This document shows, in pieces, positions 11,085 to 21,556 of a stretch of DNA of 64,000 nucleotides. Numbering within the stretch: position 1 is the first letter of the stretch; each line of letters begins with the position of its first letter. This DNA comes from Silurus meridionalis (taxonomy: Eukaryota; Chordata; Actinopteri; Siluriformes; Siluridae): contig NC_060886.1 in NCBI RefSeq assembly GCF_014805685.1, positions 30,742,362 through 30,806,361 of the forward strand. Direction: 5' to 3'. The notes under the pieces were generated by a model. It had not been told where the DNA came from, ran no database searches, and worked only from the letters and a program-made list of their open reading frames with translations. The position numbers and the translations under genes are program-made.

Positions 11085-11845
11085 TTGGAGTTTCCTGTCC
11101 CGCTTATTATTTCACTTCCTCTCACACAGGAATGAAATCGAGGTACGGATTCTTATCACAGATCTGGATGTTGATATCTCCTCCTTCTTGGCTGCTATGG
11201 AATCTTTATTCATCCATCACACACGTGCCTGCGTGAAGCGAAGGGTTTTGTCCTTCCAGGGTTTTTTTTTTGTTGTTGTTTTTACAAACAGAAAGAATGA
11301 ATGAATAAAGTGGCCTCAAGCCAGGAACTGAATGCCAAAGGCTGGTGGAATAAAAGTCAAGGACAAAGAAAGAAAAAGCAACCAGGGTTTGTCAGTTTAT
11401 TGATTTAGACAGAAATTAACCTAAAACAATTAAAGAATTCTTGATGATGATTGAAGAATTAACCTAAGATTCAGTTAAACATCTGCGATGTCGTGTAAAG
11501 CAAAATAGACCAAACAAAATTCTCAATTTAATTAAAAACTAAGCGATCAAAAATTACGAATTATTAAAAAGGGGGTCTGTTTTTTTTTTTTTTTTTACCC
11601 GTCACAGGTTACGATGGTGTTTTGGTGCCATCTTTAAACAAATAATTAAAAAATCAATTGAACAAATAAACACGAACAAATAAATAAGATTATGAGAATA
11701 AAGTCAGTTTACCACAAAGCGTTGGAAACCTTTATTCTCTCAATTTGTTTTTACTTGATTCTCATCATTTAGATTTTATTCTCATAAATTAGAATTATTT
11801 TCTCGTAATCTCCGATTTTGACTTATTTATTTATTTTCTTACTTG
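11083..11845. other. Non-coding stretch, nothing recognised
   Basis: AT-rich with poly-T at 11580-11596. No repeat family or exon-like signal is supported. Confidence 0.5.
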
Positions 11846-11849
11846 CCAC

Positions 11850-12062
11850 TAAAACACCTTTGTCGGACGTACTTTACATCAAAGTGAAATTCTTTCTTCG
11901 TGTAGCACGGCAATGTTTGGAAGCCGGGATCAAAGCGTCAGAGCGCAGGGTCAGCCGGGAGTTAAGGGCCTTTCTCAGGGGCCCAAGAATGGTAGCTTGG
12001 CAATACTGGGGGCTTGAACCACCAACCTTCCAAACCTCAACTAGTGAATTAACACCTTCCTG
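11850..12062 (-). mobile_element. tRNA-derived SINE with long tail
   Basis: The minus strand carries the degenerate head GGTTGGTGGTTCAAGCCCCC (B box), then a GGGCCCCTGAGAAAGGCCC tail, then an extended tail containing GCGCTCTGACGC. The A-box side has decayed. Orientation follows the head-to-tail order. Confidence 0.6.
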
Positions 12063-12359
12063 AAACAGTAATATATTTACATATCCACGTTATTCCCTTC
12101 AGCACACGCTTCTCCGCCCTTCCAGCCTCGGCAGGATCATGCAGAACGTTTGTATCCGTCCCTCCTCCTCCTCCCCTGGACATCAGACTGGACAATACTC
12201 AGTTTCAACAGCATGCTCGTGGAATAACGTAAATCCGAGGCGTCTTTATAGGTGCTGATATTGCATCGTTTCGGATCGGCCCGTCTCAAGGTCGCTGTTT
12301 TTTTTATAGTCACGCGAACATGACATAACAAGTAAAAGTGTGTGTAGGAGTGTGTACGC

Positions 12360-12565
12360 AGGCCGTCGTGGCTTTCACGTGGTCTTTCATGTGACTGGGG
12401 CTGATGAGGGCGCCTTAATATATGCCGCGTGTCCTTGTACGTTAATGAGGCGGGACGCAGAGGACGCAGTTTGCTGCCATTAAATCTCAGTCGGGAATGT
12501 TACTGGCCAATGAGGCCAATTAAAGATCATACTGAGAGCGGAACGGATTTGCTTTCCCATGTCAT
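12360..12565. other. Candidate conserved non-coding element
   Basis: Unique sequence with CpGs, GGGCGCCTTAATATATG, ACGTTAATGAGGCGGG and GGCCAATTAAAG. It directly abuts a Tc1 relic, so its right edge may have been trimmed by that insertion. Confidence 0.25.
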
Positions 12566-12572
12566 TCAAGGT

Positions 12573-12935
12573 CATAGAATATGTGGACACCTGAGCATAA
12601 GATCACTATGTGCCTCGTTTTTGAACATCTCATTCCACAGATGTTCAACTAGATTTTCTGGAGGTTTATGGAAATGTATCACCCACAATGATGTTGGTAA
12701 AGTCAGGTTCTGATGTAGGTGAGAAAGTGAGGAGGTCTGGTGTGCAGACAGTTCACTATAGCAGGAGATCTTCCACTACATACCATGGAAAGCAGATCTT
12801 CATGGGGCCGGCTTTGTGCAGAAACATCTGGAACAGGTTTGCGTCTCCTAGTTCAAGTGAAGGGAAAATTGTGTGCCTCAGACAGGTGGAAAAGTTTTGT
12901 GTCCCAATACTTTTGGCATCACAATCTATGCTATT
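12573..12935 (-). mobile_element. Tc1-like element, near full-length defective copy
   Basis: On the minus strand it begins TGCCAAAAGTATTGGGACAC and ends near GTGTCCACATATTCTATG, so both ends of the family are present. The middle translates as a Tc1 DDE-domain remnant: the LFQ residues before the catalytic histidine-aspartate are followed directly by MFLHKA, so the HDNAP segment is gone. Only about 360 bases remain of a normal 1.6-kb element. Confidence 0.8.
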
Positions 12936-13001
12936 TTCCATCCTGGGAAAATCTTCGGGATGTGTTTGGAATATTTCAAATAGAGAGTATGGTGTGTGTT
13001 G

Positions 13002-13051
<50 letters not shown>
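13002..13051 (+). repeat. (CA)n microsatellite
   Basis: About 25 uninterrupted units. Confidence 0.95.
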
Positions 13052-13055
<4 letters not shown>

Positions 13056-13141
13056 CTCTTGGCATCTTGGTCAGTCTCATGTTATAGGACCGACTTATTG
13101 TAATAAGAGGCCCAATTATAATAGCGCGATGTAAGCGAGTA

Positions 13142-13143
<2 letters not shown>

Positions 13144-13182
<39 letters not shown>
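13144..13182 (+). repeat. (CA)n microsatellite
   Basis: About 19 uninterrupted units. Confidence 0.95.
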
Positions 13183-13184
<2 letters not shown>

Positions 13185-13268
13185 ATAAGTGAAGCCATTT
13201 AAATAGCTGTTCTCACCTCTGAGGACTGGCCCTTTGCTCTTCCGGACAAATCCTATTACTGCGATTCT

Positions 13269-13269
<1 letters not shown>

Positions 13270-13318
<49 letters not shown>
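13270..13318 (+). repeat. (CA)n microsatellite
   Basis: About 24 uninterrupted units. Confidence 0.95.
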
Positions 13319-13319
<1 letters not shown>

Positions 13320-13382
13320 CCTCATTGTTCATGTGCACTATTATGGGCTGTTGTTTCATTTAGTCCTATGTTCGATTTTCTT

Positions 13383-13384
<2 letters not shown>

Positions 13385-13443
<59 letters not shown>
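13385..13443. repeat. (TA)n microsatellite
   Basis: About 29 uninterrupted TA units, self-complementary and able to extrude as a cruciform. It lies 67 bases after a CA array. Confidence 0.95.
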
Positions 13444-13446
<3 letters not shown>

Positions 13447-13604
13447 AATAATAAACATAAATATATTTTATTTATTTGTCAATTAAAGTTTAATGAAAGC
13501 AATAAAAATCCATGGAACTATTTATTTATTTATTTATTTGTTTGTAATTTGTTTATTATTCATTTATTTTACACGTCTCACACATTATTTTTGCTTTACC
13601 TACA

Positions 13605-13893
13605 CAGTGTGTTCATGAAGATCTGCTTTACATGGGACAGAGTGAAAGCTCTTCTGCTATTGAACACCTTTGGGATGAATGTGAACGCACTGCACCTCAG
13701 TCCTCCTCACTTTCTCACCTACAACAGTACTGACTTTACTACACCCATGTGTCTGAATTCATCTCAAAAAATCTCCACAAAATCTAGTGGAACATCTTTC
13801 CAGAAGAATGGAGCTTATTATAACAGCACATAAAAACTAAATGTGGAATGAGAACTTCAAAAAGAAGCACATACCAAACTTCTTTTGGGTTTC
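13605..13893 (+). mobile_element. Tc1-like relic
   Basis: Contains TTCATGAAGATCTGCTTTAC, the TTGAACACCTTTGGGATGAA piece that corresponds to the catalytic glutamate region, CCTCCTCACTTTCTCACC and TCTAGTGGAACATCTTTCC. The 5' end is missing and several stops interrupt the frame. Confidence 0.75.
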
Positions 13894-14139
13894 CTCATGT
13901 TTCTTTTGAAGGTTTCTTCTTGTTGCGTCGGTACATTGCCGTCACCTCTGACTTGAACATTATGGACTAATTTATTTATTTAAAAAAAGCCAAATGAATT
14001 TTGCTGAATCTTTTTCATGTGAGAGGTTTTGCATCACTGCATTACAGCGGAAGCTCCACTCGTATCTCGTATCCCATGTTTGGTCAAACTTGATTGTGAT
14101 CAGGATCAGTGTGGCAGATGGTGAGAATGAGATCTCTCT

Positions 14140-14365
14140 CAAATCCTATGACACGGCGCATACGTTTCATTAAGCTGCAGAATCCTGGAAAACAATTAGC
14201 TCTGATTTACTAAAGATCCAAAATAATGAGAGCTAATTTGCGTGTGCAAACGGGCTTAAATTGCCTGCACCGTTTACCTGCGAGACAAAACATTATGTAA
14301 ATGAAGTCGTCGCTTTATGTAAATAAGTACATGAGCATATATAAAACCCGGCTTTCCTGTAGTCG
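14140..14365. other. Candidate conserved non-coding element
   Basis: Unique sequence with TTAGCTCTGATTTACT, GAGAGCTAATTTGCG, a GTAAATGAAGTCG / GTAAATAAGTAC pair and a TATATAAAA at 14338-14346. No reading frame or splice signals. Confidence 0.3.
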
Positions 14366-14547
14366 TAGTTTTTTGTTTAACCTTTCTGATTATTTGACTG
14401 GGACAGGTTAGGACTGTAATAAACACTTTCATTAGTCAGACACTGTAGATAATTAGAACCATTTAATCTACATCTGGAAGGGGGGGGGGTGAACCAAATC
14501 CTGAGGGTAATAAATCAGAAAATATTCGATCCTTGTGCAAACACGAC

Positions 14548-14866
14548 ACAATATTAACAAAAGTATTGGGACACCTGACTTTTTCAGCCATTGGTGGTTC
14601 TTTTTCTAACAAAGCTTATTGTGTTGGGAGTGGTAGCATGAATTTTTCCCCTTCACTAGGAGACGCAAACCTGTTCCAGATGTTTGTGCACAAAGCCAGC
14701 TCCATGAAGATATGCTTTACATGGGTTGGAGTAGATCTCCTGCTATAGAGCTATTGAACACGATGAATGTGAACACTGACTTGCACCCCAGACCTCATGG
14801 CTGAATGAAATCCTGCAAATCTCCACAAAATCTAGTGGAACATCTTACCAGAAGAGTGGAGGTGGC
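14548..14866 (+). mobile_element. Tc1-like element, defective copy
   Basis: Starts with AAAAGTATTGGGACACCTG and continues through GGTGGTTCTTTTTC, GGAGACGCAAACCTGTTCC and the DDE-derived MFVHKASSMKICFTWVGV. It stops after CCAGAAGAGTGGAGG. The usual 3' end is replaced by GGCAGGGTTAGGGTTAGG. As at 12573 and 62605, the HDNAP segment is missing. Confidence 0.8.
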
Positions 14867-15021
14867 AGGGTTAGGGTTAGGCAGCAATCTCAAAATTTAC
14901 TACAACATTCATTGAATTATTGGACGTCAATTTTTGACTTTCATGACTAAAAATATCCAGGTACAGGTAGATCTTAAACATGTGATTGAGAGTTTCCCAA
15001 AGATAAAACAGACCCTTCAAG

Positions 15022-15440
15022 CATTAACAGCATGAGGTTCTTCAGCAGTTTGAGCTACAGGAGCTCGTCTGTTGGATCGGACCACACGGACCAGCTTTTG
15101 CTCCCCACGTGCATCAATGATCCTCGTCCCCCATGACCTCCGCCGGTTCACCACTGTTCATTCCTTGGAGCACATTTGCTAGATACTGACCACTGCAGAC
15201 CAGGAACATCTCACAAGAGCTGCAGTTTTGGAGACGCTCTGACCCAGACGTCTAGACGTCACAATTTTTTCTAATCCTTATGCTCACCCATTTTTCCTGC
15301 GTCAAACACGTCAAATTTGAGGACAAAATGTTCACTTGCTGCCTAATAAATACATCTACCCACTAAAAGGTGCCATGATGATCATCAGTGTTCTTCACTT
15401 TATATTGAGTGTTTATAATTTTGTGCCAAAACTATTGCAT
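15022..15440. repeat. Unclassified teleost-type interspersed repeat
   Basis: The order CTTCAGCAGTTTGAGCTACA, GATACTGACCACTGCAGACC, ACAAGAGCTGCAGTTTTGGA, TTGAGGACAAAATGTTCACT and GGTGCCATGATGA is one I associate with a repeat common in fish genomes. I cannot assign class or orientation, and the termini are not intact here. Confidence 0.5.
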
Positions 15441-16385
15441 ACAGCTCTAAATAAAGCTATACAAAGGTTCTTCCTTCTACTACTACTTCCAGTACTTCAC
15501 GTTTTTCTTCTATTTGGACTGTAAATGGTTCTTTGTAGTTATTTGCGCTGCAGAGTTTTGCCCCACGCTCATCCAAAATGAGTGCAGAAGCACCAAACTA
15601 GTGTGTAACGATAATAGGAATCGCCAAACCCTAAGATCAACTGATAGCGCTGTGGACAAAGAAGTCTTTATAAGCGTGTAGCAGGTGATCAGGTGAATAT
15701 ACAGCATGCTAAACGTATCCACGGCCAGAAATTATCCTAATTTTGTAGTTTTTTCCTGGTTCTGTAAAAAAAAAAGGCACAGCACTAGCACGTAGCATGA
15801 ATAACATTAGCATAAATCTGTGTACCCTTTTGTTTTAAATTTGTATACGTTGATTTTTTTTGGATGAAATACCATGTTCTCGTGACAATTCGTAGCATTA
15901 GCGTTGCCATCCGTCTAGTATTAGCATACAGCGCTGCAGGCTGTGCGACAAATGGAATAACTAGCGAAGGCTAAAACCGGAGGATCACTAAAACAAACTC
16001 GGGATGGGCTTCGTTTGTTTAAAACGATGGCCCGACATCACCCCTCGTATCAATATGCCGGAATACTAGCGCATTAGCTAGCATCTCGATCGCCATTTTC
16101 AGAATCGAGGTCCAAAACAAACAAGATGCATCAATTCGACGGCTGTTTTCCTTTTTTTTTTTGGGTTCCAGTTAAATACCGTTATTCAGAGCCCGAGAGA
16201 GAGAGAGAAAGAGAGAAATGGTACAATTACTAGCACATTTGCTCGGAAAGCCTCTCTTTTGGCGCACCAATTATAAGCAATCACAAACATGACAGATGAG
16301 GTGTCTGAAAAGGGTCGAACCGGGCCGCTTCATCAACAACGAATCTGATTCAACAATGAGAACACACATGGTACATAGTGCTAAT
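15441..16385. other. Non-coding stretch, nothing firm
   Basis: Unique-looking sequence from 15780 to 16140 contains repeated AGCATTAGCG/TTAGCAT-type words but no definable repeat. No exon signal. Confidence 0.4.
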
Positions 16386-16391
16386 CACAGC

Positions 16392-16413
16392 GTGAGAGAG
16401 AGAGAGAGAGAGG
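16392..16413 (+). repeat. (GA)n microsatellite, short
   Basis: About 11 GA units followed by a purine-rich run to 16440. Confidence 0.85.
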
Positions 16414-16439
16414 GGGAATGAAAGAGAAGGGAGGGAGGC

Positions 16440-16770
16440 CGAGCGCTAGTAATTCTACCTGTCATAGCGTTCTTTCGTGCTAACCCTTCAAACCTTTTCC
16501 TCCGCAGCATTAACGGCAGCCACTGTGCACCGGCTACGCTTTAATGCGCCTAACAATGCATTAAATGAGATGATTAAGCAGCCAATTTAGACGCCAAACC
16601 TCTTTCCTGCAATTTTCCTTCTGGCGTAAGAGAATGAACGGGGGAGTCCACGGAGAGCAGAATAAAACAAAAGGACCCGGTGAAAAGAAACGGGCCGAGA
16701 GGAATTACGCAAATAACCACAGGTGCTGAATGGCACGCTAAATGGTTATGCAGCAAAATTTTTGCTCAAC
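16440..16770. other. Candidate conserved non-coding element
   Basis: Balanced, CpG-containing unique sequence with GCGCCTAACAATGCATTAAA, GATGATTAAGCAGCCAATTT and AATTACGCAAATAACC. The density of ATTA cores and the absence of repeat texture over 300 bases make it one of the better candidates in the window. Confidence 0.35.
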
Positions 16771-16888
16771 AATTGAAAACGGAGCAGCTGCCAGGTACAG
16801 AGGTTCCCCCAAACACCGGGTCACAACCCAATACCGTACCGGGGTCAGAGAAAAGAGATACTACCGGGTCGTAAGAATGTTTACGTTT

Positions 16889-16950
16889 ATGGCATTTGGC
16901 AGACGCTTTTATGCAGAGTGAGTTACAACCGAGCAATTGAGGGTTTGGGG
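16889..16950 (-). mobile_element. SINE tail fragment
   Basis: On the minus strand this reads as AAAAGCGTCTGCCAAATGCC preceded by a degraded GTAACTCACTCTGCAT piece, the conserved central/tail region of the SINE family seen complete at 9421. No tRNA head is attached. Confidence 0.5.
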
Positions 16951-17084
16951 CCTCCAAACCCCAAGAGTGTAATATGTGAAGAAACATCGGCTAATGAGTG
17001 AATGAATCCCACAAAACTTAGCTTCTATGCTAAGTTTCATGCTAATACAATTTAGTTTAAAAGTGTATATATTTCTCTCCATTT

Positions 17085-17290
17085 TGGCATCCTGTCCACA
17101 CTGAGGCGGTGTTTTCAAGTCAACAAAAACGTAGCTTTTTAAAAAACGTCCTTCAAAATGGATCAATTTTAAAAAGGCATTTTCACGTCGCAGTGTGGAC
17201 TGTGTGTGAAAATGGAGGCTTTTATGGGACAGAGCCGTACCTCCACATTGCTGTGAAAATTCAAAAAGCTGGAAAGTGAATAAACGGCAG
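17085..17290. repeat. Unclassified DNA-transposon-like repeat
   Basis: TGTCCACACTGAGGCGGTGT near 17092 and CAGTGTGGAC near 17192 are inverted to each other, with AAAACG words between. This resembles a repeat class I have seen in fish sequence but cannot name. Confidence 0.25.
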
Positions 17291-17299
17291 GCGGAAATG

Positions 17300-17930
17300 A
17301 CGACGGGGTCGAAACGTCTTATGCTTTGCTCACGTGACTTGAAAGACTTTGAACTCAGATCTTTCTCCATACTCATATATACTTTCAATTGCTAAACACT
17401 CCTCTTACTTTTATTCCCAGTCCAGCTGCTTTACATTTAGTGACACCCACAAACTCCATAAAAGAAAAGCATGAATTTACGTGGTGTTGTGATGAAAATA
17501 AAACGTAAAGGAAAGAGGCAAAGTGGAAATGTATCCTGCAACATAAAATCGGATTAATCAGTCTAGACGGTGTTGCTACAGCACCTGAAAAGGGCAACAT
17601 CTGGAGACAAATTACATTAAGTAAGATAAAAAATTGTGATAAAAAAAAGAAATAAATCTGGTGATTATAAAGACATCACAGAAGGAATTGCAAAGTGTCC
17701 TGGCAACCGTTGGCCAGGAGTCTTTGACCTCTTAGACACCAATGCATCCATCAGGAGTCTTTATAAATGTTATAAAACCTGACGTAATCAACAAGACAGA
17801 TGGCAGGATGCAGCACTTGAGGGAGTTACAGGTTAAAACATACCAGAACAGTCGCTTATCTCGCTTTCAAACGTACCATTAGCAAGAAATCTGAGCTCTG
17901 ACAAAACTTTTTTTTGTCAGGTGAATTAGT
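17300..17930. other. Non-coding stretch, nothing recognised
   Basis: No repeat, RNA or exon-like signal that I can support. Confidence 0.45.
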
Positions 17931-17934
17931 CACT

Positions 17935-18025
17935 GCTCTAATCACAGCAAAAAGTCCATTCCATTCTCCATTCTTTTGGAAGATGTTCCACCAGATCGTT
18001 TTCTCACCACCTTCCACATTCAAGT
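17935..18025 (-). mobile_element. Tc1-like relic, 3' fragment
   Basis: Minus strand: GGTGGAACATCTTCCAAAAG followed by AATGGAGAATGGAATGGAC and GCTGTGATTAGAGC. This matches the end of the recurrent family only. Confidence 0.5.
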
Positions 18026-18224
18026 TTGACCAGTTATGAGTTATGAGTAGAGCTTCTATTGTATGAAGTTAACCAGAACCTCCCCAGTCTCATTTTTATT
18101 ACATAACAAAAAAAAATAAAGCAGTATTAATTATTTTAAATACAAAAAGTAAATTATTATATAATGAGCAAGCAATAGGTGGCAGGGGGCAGAAGAACAT
18201 CCACCCACAATGCAACAAGTAAAC

Positions 18225-18415
18225 TCCTTCAGAGAACCCTGTAGAACCCTGAGCAGAAGATCCCATTCCACATTGGTTTCTATTCTGTTTTTCTGTTCCA
18301 GTCTTCTGGGAAGAAATTCCATTAGATTTTGTGGAGGGTGTAAAGTCAGGTGGAGGTGAGGTGAGGAGGCCTGGGGTGCAGTCAGCGATGGAGATCTGTA
18401 GCAGGCCACTCAAGA
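18225..18415 (-). mobile_element. Tc1-like relic, part 1 of a split copy
   Basis: Minus strand C-terminal body: CACCCCAGGCCTCCTCACC, CTTTACACCCTCCACAAAAT, TAATGGAATTTCTTCCCAGA. The 5' terminal part of the same orientation lies at 18610-18685, with a plus-strand Tc1-like piece in between. Confidence 0.6.
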
Positions 18416-18464
18416 CTCGAAAAAGATCCAATCCCACCCAAAAGCCACTTAAAAATATTGCAAA

Positions 18465-18558
18465 TTGTATGAGATGAAAGTCAAAACTGTTTTTCTGGTT
18501 TATCATCCAAAGAACATTATTGCCATGATGAAGCATGGTGGTGGGAGCGTCATACAAT
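18465..18558 (+). mobile_element. Fragment of a different Tc1-like transposase
   Basis: The frame reads EMKVKTVFLVYHPKNIIA then MMKHGGGSVIQ and stop. In Tc1 transposases the first catalytic aspartate lies in a DE-TK context a little before a VKHGGGS motif. Here the aspartate codon is lost (the local residue is glycine or tyrosine depending on frame) while KHGGGS is intact. It is in the opposite orientation to its flanks. Confidence 0.6.
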
Positions 18559-18609
18559 AGAGGCTTCTACCTTCTAAAGGCTTACATAATTGTATCTCTC
18601 CAACATTGT

Positions 18610-18685
18610 TCTAACAGTTTGAAGTAGAAGCACAAATAGATGGAAAAGGTCAGGTGTCCCAATAATGTAATCTTGGCAGTGAAAT
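18610..18685 (-). mobile_element. Tc1-like relic, part 2 (5' terminal piece)
   Basis: Minus strand: ACATTATTGGGACACCTGAC then TTTTCCATCTATTTGTG. This is the 5' end of the recurrent family, same orientation as 18225-18415. Confidence 0.55.
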
Positions 18686-18779
18686 GTGTGTTTTAAGTGT
18701 GTTTAGTTAAACACACATAACTCATCAAAGCCGATCCGTTCTCATCACCACGTCTCCACAAGCTCTTATACAATACTAT

Positions 18780-19215
18780 TCAGACACTACAAGGGTATCA
18801 TTCTCATGTAAATGCCCCTGCGAACGATTTAGGGAAAGAATTCAGCCGGATCCTGTGTGATAAATGGTCCCCGTTAGTCAGAGCGATCGGGTTGAATGAA
18901 ATGTTGTTCTCAGCCTGTTGGCGAGTTTCTGCTAATTTTCATTTAATTCATTCCATAAGGAAGGAATAATCCTCGATATTGTTGAGAGTAATAGCTGCGT
19001 TTTTGCAATCCCACATTGCCCCATGTCCTTCTGCAGAAAGATGTTTGCTTCCCATGACTCCCGTGTGCTGTTGCTCAGAGAAAGGTGTGTAATGTTTTCC
19101 GAAGTCACGTTTGTCTGGAGCAGAGAGCGCAGCGTGCCGTGGGATCATTTATCAGTACGTCCGAGTCGCTGTGCGAGTGTCATTTATTCCATAAAGCCTT
19201 GCATCATGCCCACTT
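18780..19215. other. Candidate conserved non-coding element, long
   Basis: More than 400 bases without repeat texture. Notable pieces are GTAAATGCCCCTGCGAACG, GTCAGAGCGATCGGGTTGAA, TTCTGCTAATTTTCATTTAA, AGTAATAGCTGCG and GTGTCATTTATTCC. CpGs are retained. The two short open frames (18948-19148 minus and 19023-19217 plus) overlap on opposite strands, which argues against coding. Confidence 0.35.
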
Positions 19216-19393
19216 AAGGCCTAATATATGGATGTGTGTGTGTGTGTGTGTGTCGGTGACGTGTGTGGCTGCGATTCGTCTGTGTGTTTCCCTGGACCTG
19301 GGTGTCGTCCGTTTTCTTGGCAGAATAAAGAATGAAAGTAGAGTGATGTCAAGACCTTTCATGACTCATCAAGTCATGTTGGACACACACTCT

Positions 19394-19398
<5 letters not shown>

Positions 19399-19441
<43 letters not shown>
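19399..19441 (+). repeat. (CA)n microsatellite
   Basis: About 21 uninterrupted units. Confidence 0.95.
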
Positions 19442-19444
<3 letters not shown>

Positions 19445-19549
19445 AACAGATGGGCGGCAGTATTGTATTTGAACCTCGAATGCAGAGGTGTAGTAAAACA
19501 TTTCCCCTTGTTTGTTGTTCTTTCAGCATTAGAACAGCGTGATCTTACA

Positions 19550-19551
<2 letters not shown>

Positions 19552-19593
<42 letters not shown>
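19552..19593 (+). repeat. (CA)n microsatellite
   Basis: About 20 uninterrupted units. Confidence 0.95.
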
Positions 19594-19597
<4 letters not shown>

Positions 19598-19724
19598 ATG
19601 CATTCATATATACACCAGGGTGTGTGTTTGGGAGCGGAGAGGTGAAGGGTGAGGGTGAGAGTTTTGAGCCAAAATACATATCTAACTGTTCATCTCCAAA
19701 TACATACTTTTATAACCCCTTCTG

Positions 19725-19842
19725 TACTGCCCTGTCTGTCTGTCTCTGTCTGTCTGTACTGGTCTGTCTGTCTGTCCTGCCCTGTCTGTCTGTCTGTACT
19801 GCCCTGTCTGTCTTTTTGTATGGTTTTTTTTTTCTGCCCCTC

Positions 19843-19878
<36 letters not shown>
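19725..19878 (+). repeat. CTGT-based minisatellite and (CT)n array
   Basis: Short (CTGT) runs alternate with CTGCCC and GTACTG spacers in a loose unit of roughly 35 bases (19725-19815), followed by a (CT) array at 19849-19878. Confidence 0.85.
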
Positions 19879-19879
<1 letters not shown>

Positions 19880-19989
19880 GTATAAAAGATCATGTCAGCA
19901 GCTGTAATAATACTGGATGGGAAGATCCTTCCTCTTCCTCTCCAGGCCAGTAACATGATCTTCTCCACACTCCCACACTTACACTGCTG

Positions 19990-20630
19990 ACCTTCTCGAG
20001 GACATAAATCTGTTAGTGTAACTGCATCTCTCTGATCCTGACCATCACCTTGACCTCAGGTCTAAAACCTGGTTGATGTCCAGAAAGTAACTATGATCCC
20101 GAAAATCACCCAAAACAAACTTTGAAGAAGCCTGGAATGGTCATGTTTTTGTTCAGTAGGGGAATTTACGTCATTGGTCTGGTGGGCAAATCATGCGTGG
20201 CATGTCATTTATATTTTGGATATTTTTGGATGAACCTTCATCCATAATCAGGATCAGTTGGAGTAGATTATGGCTCATGTGATGAGAATAAATCCAATTT
20301 TACATCCAAAACCAGAATCTCCCCCAAAAACCACCCCAAAAACCCTTTGGAGTTGGAATTACATTTCTGACACATTCACGTGTTTAAAAGAAGTCTATCT
20401 TGTATTGCTGAAAGCTGTTGAGATGTTTATTCTCTCTCTATCTCTCTTTCCTTCTTCACTCCCTCTTTATTTATTAAATGCCTCAGTACTAAAGCAGGTG
20501 CTGAAAGATCCTGTACAACTGGATGAAATGTTCCATTGCTCTCACCCTCACCCTGTCGATAGCAATATTTCAGCTGAAGACCGAGCTGTCATTGTGAAAT
20601 GTGTGTGTGTGTGAGAGAGAGAGCATGGCT
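19990..20630. other. Non-coding stretch, nothing recognised
   Basis: Unique-looking sequence. The open frame at 20270-20614 ends in a GT run and shows no domain. Confidence 0.45.
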
Positions 20631-20709
20631 CAGTGTACCATATATATATATATCACCAGATCAGGCCTTATCTCATTTTTATATTATACATGGAACAAAA
20701 AGATCAGCA

Positions 20710-20812
20710 TTTAGGTTCTACACCTGTGCAGTTGAGGGTTAAGAGCCTCGAAAGTGGTGGTGCTGCTGGGATTTAAACCCACGACCCTTTTATCCACTGA
20801 GCTGCCGCTTCC
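20710..20812 (-). mobile_element. tRNA-derived SINE head
   Basis: Minus strand: AGCGGCAGCTCAGTGGATAA (A box), GTCGTGGGTTTAAATCCC (B box), then a decayed tail ending CTTAACCCTCAACTG. Confidence 0.65.
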
Positions 20813-20830
20813 CTGTGTTTAAGTTTTCAT

Positions 20831-20962
20831 TGGACAGAGACCCCACTGGGGCCGACCCAGGACCTGCTGGAGAAATGATTGATATCTCTCAGATGGATTA
20901 GGAACATCTGGGGATCTTAAGGAGAAGCTGGGGATGGAGAAATCTGGGCTTGACTCTCTTTC
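20831..20962 (+). mobile_element. LINE 3' end fragment
   Basis: Reads in one frame as GRPRTCW followed by a decayed tail. The nucleotide order GGCCGACCCAGGACCTGCTG, ATATCTCTCAG, GGAACATCTGGGGATCTTAA, GAGAAGCTGG and TCTGGG matches the C-terminal end of a non-LTR retrotransposon common in fish. Clade (L2/CR1/Rex-like) is not certain. It is 5'-truncated, as usual for LINEs, and is followed by a CTGT array. Confidence 0.55.
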
Positions 20963-20970
20963 TTTCTTTC

Positions 20971-21032
<62 letters not shown>

Positions 21033-21040
21033 CTGTCTGT
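20971..21040 (+). repeat. (CTGT)n microsatellite
   Basis: About 17 units with one CCGT interruption, beginning 9 bases after the LINE fragment. Confidence 0.95.
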
Positions 21041-21100
21041 GCCATATGTGAATGTAATGTAAGTTTTGATGAATTAGGCCATTTAATTGTGTAATCCCCC

Positions 21101-21127
21101 ACACACACACACACACACACACACACC
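21101..21127 (+). repeat. (CA)n microsatellite
   Basis: About 13 units. Confidence 0.9.
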
Positions 21128-21556
21128 CAAGCAGAAGAGCTAATTAGCATTGAGTAAACACTTCATATCACTTTGGAGATATCTGCCACGTTCTCGGCTT
21201 ATAATAATATGACTCGGGCAGATATGGAGGTTAATACAGTTCAGGAAAATCAAACATAATTGTAGCTGACACAAAGTCAGTTAACCTCGCCGACTTATTT
21301 TACTCCGATTTATAAAACTATTACAATGATGTCGAAATGAAATTGTAATACGCTGTATGATGAATATAATCACAAACAGATGTTATTGGATAAGAGCTGC
21401 TGTTGCTCATCATATAGTGGAGTATAGAGTGGCTTTAGGAGAGCTGTAGATATAAGAACGTTCTACCTCAGGTTTTTTGACTCTCCTGAGCTTGCAGTGG
21501 AACATGATGCGATCTTCTGCAGCTGTAGAAGGTTCGGTCTGGATTTCTTTAATTTT

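Noticed and set aside
14866..14882. Telomere-like GGGTTAGGGTTAGG
   Set aside because: Only two units, at the broken end of a Tc1 relic. Too short to be an interstitial telomere.
18099..18557. 152-codon minus-strand frame
   Set aside because: Most of it lies over Tc1 relics in a frame that does not correspond to the transposase.
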